A stretch of DNA of 64,000 bases, from assembly GCA_024123955.1 (NCBI GenBank), contig CP099652.1, positions 4,526,001 to 4,590,000 of the forward strand, written 5' to 3'. The translations under genes were made by a program, and so were the position numbers. The notes under the pieces are model-generated. The model saw only the letters and a program-made list of their open reading frames with translations, did no database searches and was not told where the DNA came from. Below, in pieces: positions 35,099 through 42,924 of this stretch (its first letter is position 1; every line of letters starts with the position of its first letter). The stretch comes from Oxalobacteraceae bacterium OTU3CINTB1 (GTDB lineage: Bacteria; Pseudomonadota; Gammaproteobacteria; Burkholderiales; Burkholderiaceae_D).

Positions 35099-36281
35099 GC
35101 GCCCCGGCGCCCCCACCGGCCTGCCCGGCCCGGCCTGCGCCGAGCTGGCCTTCTTCCTGCTGTTCCCCGGCTTTTTCGCCTATCAGACCTTGCTGGGGCT
35201 GGGCGTGATCCGCGCCTTCCTGGGCGGCTACTTCGCCATCGTCGCGCTGCTGATGTTTCCGCTGCTGCTGCTGTCCTACCTGCGCCGCCTGCACGCGCAC
35301 GCTTACCGCCTGCACGGCGTCGACGCCGCCCTGTTCGGCTTCCTGGCCTATTTCGCGGCCGTGATGGCCTGCAACGCGGCCAGCGCCGACGCTGGCATCC
35401 TCGGCTCCCACGTGCTGGGCATCGTCTATATACTCAGCCTGTTCATCATCTTCAAGACGCTGGACTTCCAGGGCCGGCGCTTCCGGCTGACCCATTTGGC
35501 TAGCCTGGCCGCGATGTCGGTTGTGGTGTTCAGCTTCTCGGTCGACGGCGCGTTCTACCTAGCCGTGCTGGGCGCCGCCCGCGACCCCGACAGCGTCGCC
35601 ACCTACCAGGGTTTCTCGCGCTCCTACCTGGTGCCGCTGGCCGTCATGCTGGCCTGCACCCGCCAGCGCGGCGTGCGCTGGGCGCTCTACGCGCTCGGGC
35701 TGCCGACCTTGTACATCAACACCGCCCGCAGCGAGTTCGGCGCGCTGCTGTTCCTGATCCCGCTGATCGAGTTCCATGCCTCGCGCCACCGCATGGCCAT
35801 GGTGGCGGTCTTCCTGCTGCTGTTCCTGCTGCTCAAATTCAATCTGGACGCCATCATCGCCGCCGTGCCCGACAACCGCACGCTGGAGCTGCTCGACCTG
35901 TCGCATTCGTCGTCGGTCAGCGCGCGCCACCACTTGACCGAGCAGGCGCTGCGCAGCATCGACCTGCACCCCGTGCTGGGCGACTATGCCAGCTACCAGC
36001 CGGGCAACTACGCGCACAACATCCTGTCGGCCTGGGTCGACCTGGGCCTGTTCGGCTTCCTCGGGCTGCTGGCCTTGCTGACGTTTCCGCTGGCCCAGAT
36101 GGCCGTGCACGGCTACCTGTTGGGCGGACGCGCCAGCCGCGACCAGCGTTTCGTCCTGGCGTGGTGCCTGCTCGGGGTCACCTTGCTGTTGCTGTGCATG
36201 TCGCACTATTTCAGCGACATGCTGATCGGCGCCGCGCTCGGCGCCTACGCCCGCTACCGCTCCGGAGGCCGTGATGCTTGA
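35085..36281 (+). CDS. Wzy/O-antigen-ligase-type polymerase
   Basis: 398 residues, about 10 TM helices, with a GGAGG site before the ATG. The O-antigen ligase/Wzy pattern is visible: a large loop followed by HPVLGDYASYQPGNYAHNIL, in which NYAHN is the conserved H-N motif of the WaaL/Wzy_C family. It probably polymerises repeat units in the periplasm. The order after wzx supports polymerase rather than ligase, but the two cannot be separated by sequence. Confidence 0.85.
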   Translation: MLPAERPGAPTGLPGPACAELAFFLLFPGFFAYQTLLGLGVIRAFLGGYFAIVALLMFPLLLLSYLRRLHAHAYRLHGVDAALFGFLAYFAAVMACNAASADAGILGSHVLGIVYILSLFIIFKTLDFQGRRFRLTHLASLAAMSVVVFSFSVDGAFYLAVLGAARDPDSVATYQGFSRSYLVPLAVMLACTRQRGVRWALYALGLPTLYINTARSEFGALLFLIPLIEFHASRHRMAMVAVFLLLFLLLKFNLDAIIAAVPDNRTLELLDLSHSSSVSARHHLTEQALRSIDLHPVLGDYASYQPGNYAHNILSAWVDLGLFGFLGLLALLTFPLAQMAVHGYLLGGRASRDQRFVLAWCLLGVTLLLLCMSHYFSDMLIGAALGAYARYRSGGRDA

Positions 36282-36322
36282 GATCGACCTGCCGCACGGG
36301 GCAACCAAGCTGATTCAATTCC

Positions 36323-37033
36323 ATGAACATCTCTGACCACATCGCGCGCCTGCGGGAAATGTCGCGCCTGGCCGCCGACATCGTCCGGCTGCCGCGCGCG
36401 CGGCTGCGCTTCGACACCGCCCTCAACCCCGAACTGGTGCGGCGCACCCACCGCCTGTTTACCCAGCCGCATCCGCGCTACCGGCTGGTGCGCAACAAAT
36501 CGCTCGGCGTCGCGCTGATCGACCTGCGCGCCTACGACAGCGGCGAGGCCTATCTGCACGCGCTGCGGCGGCGCGACTACGCCGGCTACCACAGCCGGCG
36601 CGCCCGCGAGCGCGGCTACACGGTCGCCGAGATCGACCGCAACGATTACATCGACGACATCCACAGCATCAACACCTCGGCCGACGAGCGCCAGGGCCGG
36701 CCGATGGACCCGGCCTACGCCACCAGGACCACGTGCTACGACCCGGCGGACGGCCTGTGCCACTACGGCGTGCTCGACAAGGATGGCCGGTTGGTGGCCT
36801 ACGGCGATGTCGGCATCTATGGCGACTTCGCCGCCACCGACCGCCTGCTCGGCTACAAGAACAACGACGGCGTCATGTACCTGCTGCTGGCCGACATCGC
36901 CTGCCGCCTGATCGACGATGGCCGCCTCAATTACCTGATGTACGACACCTACCTGGGCGCGTTGCCGGGGTTGCGCAACTTTAAGAAAAAACTGGGCTTC
37001 CAGCCTTACCGTATTCGTTACTCCATTTGCTGA
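36323..37033 (+). CDS. GNAT-like protein of a tandem paralogous pair, copy 1
   Basis: 236 residues. The C-terminal half has the order of a GNAT acetyltransferase: VLDKDGRLVAYGDVGIYGDF, then YKNNDGVMYLLLADIACRLI and the ending LRNFKKKLGFQPYRIRYSI (LGFxPYRxRY is a typical last strand). The N-terminal half has LGVALIDLRAY and GYTVAEIDRNDYIDDIHSIN. It is clearly homologous to the next gene. The likely role is acylation of a sugar in the polysaccharide, which is inference. It starts 41 bp after the polymerase gene. Confidence 0.65.
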   Translation: MNISDHIARLREMSRLAADIVRLPRARLRFDTALNPELVRRTHRLFTQPHPRYRLVRNKSLGVALIDLRAYDSGEAYLHALRRRDYAGYHSRRARERGYTVAEIDRNDYIDDIHSINTSADERQGRPMDPAYATRTTCYDPADGLCHYGVLDKDGRLVAYGDVGIYGDFAATDRLLGYKNNDGVMYLLLADIACRLIDDGRLNYLMYDTYLGALPGLRNFKKKLGFQPYRIRYSIC

Positions 37034-37040
37034 GGACACC

Positions 37041-37748
37041 ATGATGAACAAGCTCGCCAACCAATGCAAACTGATGCTCGACGTGGTCCGGCTGCCGGTC
37101 GCCAAGCTGTGCTTCGACACCAGCTTCCATCCGGACGACGTGCGGGAAACCCACCGCCGTTTCACCAGTCCCCACCCGAAATACAAGGTGTTCGGCTACA
37201 AGCAGCTGGGCGTGGCCCTGATCGACCTGCGCCGCCTGGCCGGAACGGCCGCCTGCGCCGACGGCATCACCGGTGTCAGCGGCGCGGCCACCTATGTCAG
37301 CAAGGCGCGCCGGCGCGGCTACTCGCTCGCCGAGATCGACCGCAACGACCATGTCGACGCCATCCACGACATCAACACCAGCCTCGACAGCCGGCAAGGC
37401 AGGCCGATGGACGCCAGCTACCGCGACAAGAAGGTCCATTACGAGACGCAAAGCCATTATCGCTACTTCGGCGTGTTCAACAAGGAGGGCAAGCTGATGG
37501 CCTACTGCAACATTGGACGCTACGGCAACTTCACCGCCTTCTCGCAACTGATCGGCTACCGCAACAACGACGGCGTCATGCACTTGCTGGTGACCGACAT
37601 CGTCAGCCTGCTGCTGCGGGAGCTGCAGGCCGGCCACGGTCCGGAGTTTTTGATGTACGACACCTTCTTCGGCGCCCAGCCCGGCCTGCGGCAATTCAAG
37701 ACCATGCTCGGCTTCACCCCCTACCGCGTCCGCTACAGCCTGCGCTGA
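37041..37748 (+). CDS. GNAT-like protein of a tandem paralogous pair, copy 2
   Basis: 235 residues, GAGGA site before the ATG, 7 bp after copy 1. Shared blocks with copy 1: LGVALIDLR, AEIDRNDxxDxIHxINTS, RQGRPMD, YxNNDGVM, LMYDTxxGAxPGLRxFK and LGFxPYRxRYS. About half of the residues look identical. The N-terminal 45 residues and a middle stretch (about 72-95) differ most, suggesting a changed substrate. The function is unknown. Confidence 0.65.
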   Translation: MMNKLANQCKLMLDVVRLPVAKLCFDTSFHPDDVRETHRRFTSPHPKYKVFGYKQLGVALIDLRRLAGTAACADGITGVSGAATYVSKARRRGYSLAEIDRNDHVDAIHDINTSLDSRQGRPMDASYRDKKVHYETQSHYRYFGVFNKEGKLMAYCNIGRYGNFTAFSQLIGYRNNDGVMHLLVTDIVSLLLRELQAGHGPEFLMYDTFFGAQPGLRQFKTMLGFTPYRVRYSLR

Positions 37749-37752
37749 CATC

Positions 37753-38532
37753 ATGCGTACCGTAATCAATCGCCTCTACAGCGACTACCTGATGCCGTCG
37801 CGCCTGCCGCACTACGACGCGCTGCTGCAACACGCGCGCCAGGAGGGCTACCGGCAGACGTCGGTGCGCGCCTGGCTGGCGGCGCTGCGCGGCGGGCGCG
37901 CCGGCGGCGGCCGGGTGCTGGTGCACCGCCACGACATCGACACCGACCTGCCGACCGCGCGCCGCATGTTCGAGCTGGAACAAAAACACGGCGTGCGCGC
38001 CAGCTACTATTTCCGCCTGTCGACCCTGGACTTCGGCCTGATGCGCGAGATCGAACGCTATGGCAGCGAGGCCAGCTACCACTACGAGGAGATCGCCACC
38101 TACGCCAAGCGGGCCCACCTGAAAGACCCGGCCCGGGTGCGCGCCCGCATGGACGAGATCCGCGCCCAGTTCGAGCGCAACTTCCGCCGCATCGAGGAAC
38201 AGCTGGGCAGCAAGCTGCACACGGTCGCCAGCCACGGCGACTTCGCCAACCGGCGCCTGGGCATGATCAACCACGAACTGCTGGACGACGCCGCGCTGCG
38301 CGCGCGCTGCGGCATCGCCTGCGAAAGCTACGACCGCGAACTGCTGTCGAGCTTTGACCTGTACATCAGCGACCGGCCCTACCCGCAGTATTTCCATCCG
38401 ATGCCGCCGCGCGCGGCGTTCGGCGCCTACCGCCGCATCTGCCTGCTGACCCATCCGGCCCAATGGCGCACCAACTGGGCCGCCAGCAGCGGCCACAACC
38501 TGCGGCGGCTGGTCGAGGCCTGGCGCTGGTGA
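37753..38532 (+). CDS. Polysaccharide-deacetylase-like protein (CE4 fold)
   Basis: 259 residues. The metal-binding start of a NodB-like barrel is visible in VLVHRHDIDTDLPTARRMFE (HDID), followed by ASYYFRLSTLDFGLMREIER, ASYHYEEIATYAKRAH and TVASHGDFANRRLGMINHE. No signal peptide, so it would work on lipid-linked or nucleotide sugars in the cytosol. The standard TFDDG and H-x3-H motifs are not obvious, so the reaction is not certain. It follows the GNAT pair by 4 bp. Confidence 0.75.
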   Translation: MRTVINRLYSDYLMPSRLPHYDALLQHARQEGYRQTSVRAWLAALRGGRAGGGRVLVHRHDIDTDLPTARRMFELEQKHGVRASYYFRLSTLDFGLMREIERYGSEASYHYEEIATYAKRAHLKDPARVRARMDEIRAQFERNFRRIEEQLGSKLHTVASHGDFANRRLGMINHELLDDAALRARCGIACESYDRELLSSFDLYISDRPYPQYFHPMPPRAAFGAYRRICLLTHPAQWRTNWAASSGHNLRRLVEAWRW

Positions 38533-38590
38533 CGACCGGCCGCGACCCGATCATCCATAGCGCAACCAGGCAACAACGAGGGCAACACCG

Positions 38591-39832
38591 ATGAACATAC
38601 TGCTGATTAACCACTACGCCGGTTCGGTGCGGCACGGCATGGAGTACCGGCCCTACTACCTGGGGCGCGAATGGGTGCGCGCCGGCCACCGGGTGCGCAT
38701 CGTCGCCTCGTCGAATTCGCACCTGCGCGCGCTGGCGCCCGAGCTGAACGGACGCCGCGTGCTCGACGAGACCATCGACGGCATCGACTACCGCTGGCAC
38801 GCGACGCCGGCCTACCGCGGCAACGGCCTGGGGCGCGCCGCCAACATGGCCGCCTTCGTCGCCGCGCTGTACCGGGGCGCGCCGCGCCTGGCGCGCAACT
38901 TCCAGCCCGACCTGGTGATCGCCTCGAGCACCTATCCGGCCGACATCTGGCCGGCGCGCCGCATCGCCGCGCTGGCCGGCGCGCGCCTGGCGTTCGAGGT
39001 GCACGACCTGTGGCCGCTGTCGCCGATGGAACTGGGCGGCATGCCGGCCTGGCACCCGTTCGTCGTGCTGATGCAGGCGGCCGAGGACTACGCCTACCGC
39101 CACGCCGACACCGTCATCTCGATCCTGCCCAAGGCCGGCGCCCACATGGCCGCGCGCGGCATGGCGCCGCACAAGCTGCACGTGGTGCCCAACGGCGTCG
39201 ACCTCGACGAATGGGACCTGCCGCCGCTGCCGCTGCCGGCGCCGGCGGCGGCCCTGCTGGCCGAACTGCGCCGGCAGGGCCGCACGGTGGTCGGCTACGC
39301 CGGCAGCCACGGCCTGGCCAACGCGCTCGACACCCTGCTCGACGCCGCCGCGCTGCTGCAGGACCGGCCGCTGGCGTTCGTGCTGGCCGGGGCCGGCCCC
39401 TACAAGCAGGCGCTGCAGCGCAAGGCCGCCGCCGCCGGGCTGCGCGACGTCCACTTCCTCGAGCCGCTGGCCAAGCGCCACATGCCGGCGCTGCTGCGCG
39501 GCTTCGACCTCGCCTACCTCGGCTGGCGGCGCCAGCCGCTGTACCGCTTCGGCATCTCCCCCAACAAGCTGGGCGACTACATGATGGCGGCCCGGCCCAT
39601 CCTCCACGCGGTCGAGGCGGCCAACGATCCGGTGGCCGAGGCCGGATGCGGCCTGAGCCTGGCGCCGGACGATCCGGCCGCGCTGGCCGCCGCCATCGCC
39701 CGCCTGGCCACCATGCCGGCGGCGCGCCGCTACGAACTGGGCCAGCGCGGCGCCGGCTACGCCCGCGCCCACCTCAATTACGCGCTGCTGGCCGACCGCT
39801 TCCTGGCCGCCTGCGCCGCGCCGCCGCCCTGA
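38591..39832 (+). CDS. Glycosyltransferase family 4 (WbuB-like)
   Basis: 413 residues, GT-B fold, cytosolic. It starts MNILLINHYAGSVRHGMEYR, the opening of the WbuB/ WbpY-type group. Donor-site region: GYAGSHGLANALDTLLDAAA and VLAGAGPYKQAL, then FGISPNKLGDYMMAARPILH (an EX7E-like element is replaced by SPNKLGDYM). It would add a second sugar to the undecaprenyl-linked unit. It is the only conventional glycosyltransferase of the locus. Confidence 0.9.
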   Translation: MNILLINHYAGSVRHGMEYRPYYLGREWVRAGHRVRIVASSNSHLRALAPELNGRRVLDETIDGIDYRWHATPAYRGNGLGRAANMAAFVAALYRGAPRLARNFQPDLVIASSTYPADIWPARRIAALAGARLAFEVHDLWPLSPMELGGMPAWHPFVVLMQAAEDYAYRHADTVISILPKAGAHMAARGMAPHKLHVVPNGVDLDEWDLPPLPLPAPAAALLAELRRQGRTVVGYAGSHGLANALDTLLDAAALLQDRPLAFVLAGAGPYKQALQRKAAAAGLRDVHFLEPLAKRHMPALLRGFDLAYLGWRRQPLYRFGISPNKLGDYMMAARPILHAVEAANDPVAEAGCGLSLAPDDPAALAAAIARLATMPAARRYELGQRGAGYARAHLNYALLADRFLAACAAPPP

Positions 39833-39853
39833 CACGCCCACCAAGGAGACATC

Positions 39854-41056
39854 ATGCCCTCATCACGCCAGCCGCTGGACGCGGCGCCCCGCCCGGCGGC
39901 CACCGCCACCGACTTCCTGCCGTTCGCGCTGCCCGACCTGGGCGACGAGGAGGCCGCCGCCGTGCTCGAATGCCTGCGCTCGGGCTGGATCACCACCGGC
40001 GCCGTCAGCCGCCGCTTCGAGCAGGCCTTCGCCGCGTTCCTCGGCGGCGGCGTCACCGGCGTGGCCGTCAACTCGGCCACCGCCGGCCTGCACCTGGCGC
40101 TCGAGGCGCTCGGCATCGGCCCCGGCGACGAGGTGATCGTGCCGACCATGACCTTCACCGCCACCGCCGAAGTGGTGCGCTACCTCGGCGCCGACCCGGT
40201 GCTGGTCGACGTCGACGAACATACCCTGTGCATCTGCCCGGACGCCATCGCCGCCGCCATCACGCCGCGCACGCGCGCCATCGTGCCGGTCCACTACGCC
40301 GGCCTGGCCTGCGACATGGACGCCATCCTGGCGCTGGCCCGGCGCCACAATCTGCGCGTGGTCGAGGACGCGGCGCACGCCTTCCCCACGCTGTACAAGG
40401 GCCGCGCCGTCGGCACCCTGGACAGCGACGCCACCGTGTTCAGCTTCTACGCCAACAAGACCATCACCACCGGCGAAGGCGGCATGGTGGTCTGCCGCGA
40501 TCCGGCGCTGCTGCGGCGCGTGCGGGTCATGCGCCTGCACGGCATCAGCGAGGACGCCTTCGACCGCTACACCTCGCGCCGCCCGGCCTGGTTCTATCAG
40601 GTCGTCGCGCCCGGCTACAAATACAATATGACCGACATCGCGGCGGCCATCGGCTGCGAACAGCTGCGCAAGATCGGCCGCTTCCTGGCGCGGCGCCAGG
40701 CGCTGGCGGCGCGCTATGCCGAGGGCCTGCGCGCACTGCCGCTGCGCCTGCCGCCGGACGCCGATGGGGGTGGCCAGCACGCCTGGCATTTGTATCCGGT
40801 GCGGCTGGCGGCGGGCGCGCCGCTGGCGCGCGACCGGCTGATCGAACTGCTCGCCGAGCGCGGCATCGGCACCAGCGTGCACTACATCCCCCTGCACCGC
40901 CAGCCCTACTGGCGCGAGCGCTACGCGCTGCGGCCCGAAGATTTCCCGCGCGCAGAGGCCGGCTACGAGTGCCTGCTGACCTTGCCCTTGTACACCCGCA
41001 TGACGGACGCCGACCAGGCGCGCGTCATCGCCACCCTGACGGAGCTGCTATGTTAA
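39854..41056 (+). CDS. DegT/DnrJ/EryC1 sugar aminotransferase, second copy
   Basis: 400 residues. Active-site Lys in [15 protein letters not shown], substrate loop [20 protein letters not shown]. Sequence [20 protein letters not shown] resembles the group that adds an amino group to 4-keto sugars (PglE/ArnB/PseC-like). It could use the product of the dehydratase at 28798 to make a 4-amino-4,6-dideoxy sugar. It overlaps the next gene by 7 bp. Confidence 0.9.
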   Translation: MPSSRQPLDAAPRPAATATDFLPFALPDLGDEEAAAVLECLRSGWITTGAVSRRFEQAFAAFLGGGVTGVAVNSATAGLHLALEALGIGPGDEVIVPTMTFTATAEVVRYLGADPVLVDVDEHTLCICPDAIAAAITPRTRAIVPVHYAGLACDMDAILALARRHNLRVVEDAAHAFPTLYKGRAVGTLDSDATVFSFYANKTITTGEGGMVVCRDPALLRRVRVMRLHGISEDAFDRYTSRRPAWFYQVVAPGYKYNMTDIAAAIGCEQLRKIGRFLARRQALAARYAEGLRALPLRLPPDADGGGQHAWHLYPVRLAAGAPLARDRLIELLAERGIGTSVHYIPLHRQPYWRERYALRPEDFPRAEAGYECLLTLPLYTRMTDADQARVIATLTELLC

Positions 41057-42867
41057 CCAAACGCTGGTTCGATATCGTCGCCGCGCTGGCAGGCCTGTTG
41101 CTGCTGGCGCCGCTGATGCTGGTGCTGGCGGCGTGGATCAAGGCCGACTCGGCCGGGCCGGTGCTGTACCGCCAGCGCCGGGTCGGGCGCAACGGCGTGG
41201 CGTTCCGCATCGACAAGTTCCGCACGATGCACGCCTCGGCCGAGGACATCGGCCTGCTGTCGCTGGCCGACGACGCCCGCGCCACCCGCGCCGGCCGGCT
41301 GCTGCGCCGCCACAAGCTCGACGAATTGCCGCAACTGTTCAACGTGCTGCGCGGCGAGATGAGCCTGGTGGGGCCGCGTCCCGAGGTGCCGCGTTATGTG
41401 GAACACTATCCGCCGGCGGTGCGCGACATCGTGCTGTCGGTGCCGCCCGGCATCACCGACTGGGCCGCGATCCACTTCCGCGACGAGGGCGAGATCCTGC
41501 GCCGGGCGGCCGACCCGGAACGGACCTACGTGACGCAGGTGCTGCCGGTCAAGCTCGATTATTACGTGCGCTATGTGCAGCAGCGCAGCCTGTTCACCGA
41601 CCTGCGCATCCTGTTCCAAACGCTTGGCGCGCTGCTGTCGGGGCGGCCGGCCCCGGCGGCGGCGCCCGGGACCGCGCAGGCCGCCGCGCGGGGAAGCGGC
41701 TGGCCGCGCCTGCGCCTGCTCAAGGAAAGCCGGCTGGGACCGCACGAGTGGCAGTCGCCGCTGATCTCGCTGCTGCGCGGCCTGGCGGCGCTGCAGGTGG
41801 CGGCCGCGCATCTGCGCGCCGAAGTCTTCCCCGGCCTGAGCACGCTGCAAGACCCGTCGCTGTGGTACCTCGGGCTGTCGTTCTTTTCCGGCTTCGCCCA
41901 TCAGGCGGTGGTGGTGTTCTTCGTGCTCAGCGGCTGGCTGGTGGGCGGCAGCCTGCTCGACCGCATCGGCAAGCCGCGCGCGCTGCGCGATTACGCGATC
42001 GACCGGGTCACGCGGCTGTGGATCGTGTTGCTGCCGGCCTTCGTGCTGATGCTGCTGCTCGGCCTGGGCAGCGGCGAGCTGGACGCACAACAACCCAGGC
42101 TGGCCGACGCCAGCCCGTGGTCGCTGGCCACCTTGCTGGGTAATCTGGCCGGCGTGCAGACAATGGCGGTGCCCGTTTTCGGCGGCAACTTCCCCTTGTG
42201 GAGCCTGGCCTACGAAACCTGGTACTACGCGCTGTTCCCGCTGCTGGTGCTCGCGCTACGGCCCGGCACCACGCAGTGGCGGCTGGCCGCCGCCTTCGCG
42301 GCGGTGGCGCTGGCGTTCTGCCTCGGCTCCGTCATCGCGTTGTACTTCCTGGTGTGGTTGATGGGGGCCGGGGCCTCGCGCGTGCGGCTCGACCTCGGCC
42401 GGCTCCAGCGCCATGCGGGCTGGCTGCTGTTCGGCGCGCTGGCCGTGGCGCTGCGCCTGCAGGGGCAGGACGGCGACCTGGACGCGCAATCGCTGGGATG
42501 GGACCTGCTGTACAGCGGGCTGTTCCTGTTGTGCCTGTGCGGCGCGGGACGCCGCGATCCGGCCGCGATGCGGCCGCTGGTGGCGGCCGGCGCCTTCCTG
42601 GCCGGTTTCTCGTTCACCTTGTATGTGCTGCATGTGCCGCTGCTGCGGATGCTGTGGGCCTACCGCGGCGGGGCGTTGCTGTCGAGCGACGATCCGGCCA
42701 GCATCATGGTATATGCCGCCATGCTGGCCATCATCGTCTCGCTGTCCTACCTGATCCACCTGCCGTTCGAGGCGCAGACGTCCAGGCTGCGACGGTTCAT
42801 CAAGCAATGCCTGCCGGGACGGGCCGGCGGCAAACTGGGGGCGCCGGCGGCGGGCGAAGCCGGCTAG
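41050..42867 (+). CDS. Fusion: initiating phosphoglycosyltransferase (PglC/WcaJ type) + membrane acyltransferase (AT3)
   Basis: 605 residues. Residues 1-197 are a small monotopic phosphoglycosyltransferase: re-entrant hydrophobic helix 8-29, [20 protein letters not shown], catalytic Asp-Glu pair D91-E92 ([20 protein letters not shown]), which moves sugar-1-P onto undecaprenyl phosphate. After an Ala/Pro linker (198-237), residues 238-590 form an acyltransferase_3 domain with [14 protein letters not shown] (His254) and about ten TM helices. The start overlaps the aminotransferase stop. Neisserial PglB is also a PGT-acetyltransferase fusion, but with a soluble beta-helix partner; this pairing differs. 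Likely couples initiation to acylation. Confidence 0.9.
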   Translation: MLTKRWFDIVAALAGLLLLAPLMLVLAAWIKADSAGPVLYRQRRVGRNGVAFRIDKFRTMHASAEDIGLLSLADDARATRAGRLLRRHKLDELPQLFNVLRGEMSLVGPRPEVPRYVEHYPPAVRDIVLSVPPGITDWAAIHFRDEGEILRRAADPERTYVTQVLPVKLDYYVRYVQQRSLFTDLRILFQTLGALLSGRPAPAAAPGTAQAAARGSGWPRLRLLKESRLGPHEWQSPLISLLRGLAALQVAAAHLRAEVFPGLSTLQDPSLWYLGLSFFSGFAHQAVVVFFVLSGWLVGGSLLDRIGKPRALRDYAIDRVTRLWIVLLPAFVLMLLLGLGSGELDAQQPRLADASPWSLATLLGNLAGVQTMAVPVFGGNFPLWSLAYETWYYALFPLLVLALRPGTTQWRLAAAFAAVALAFCLGSVIALYFLVWLMGAGASRVRLDLGRLQRHAGWLLFGALAVALRLQGQDGDLDAQSLGWDLLYSGLFLLCLCGAGRRDPAAMRPLVAAGAFLAGFSFTLYVLHVPLLRMLWAYRGGALLSSDDPASIMVYAAMLAIIVSLSYLIHLPFEAQTSRLRRFIKQCLPGRAGGKLGAPAAGEAG

Positions 42868-42924
42868 TGGCCGGCCCGCCGGCGGCGGCATGGTCTGCCG
42901 CCGCTTGCCTCCCCTTACCGCGGT

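Noticed and set aside
31919..35116. Long antisense open frame of about 1065 codons opposite the wlb and flippase genes
   Set aside because: High-GC shadow of real plus-strand genes: His/Arg/Gly/Gln-rich composition and no recognisable domain.
38671..41049. Very long open frame running into the PGT-acyltransferase gene from far upstream (about 1398 codons in total)
   Set aside because: Before 41050 it is Arg/Pro/Ala-rich shadow sequence in another frame of the GT4 and aminotransferase genes; real homology begins at the ATG at 41050.
42881..42904. GGCGGC/GCCGCC hairpin between the fusion gene and the beta-helix gene as a terminator
   Set aside because: No T-tract on either strand; in such GC-rich DNA this stem can occur by chance.
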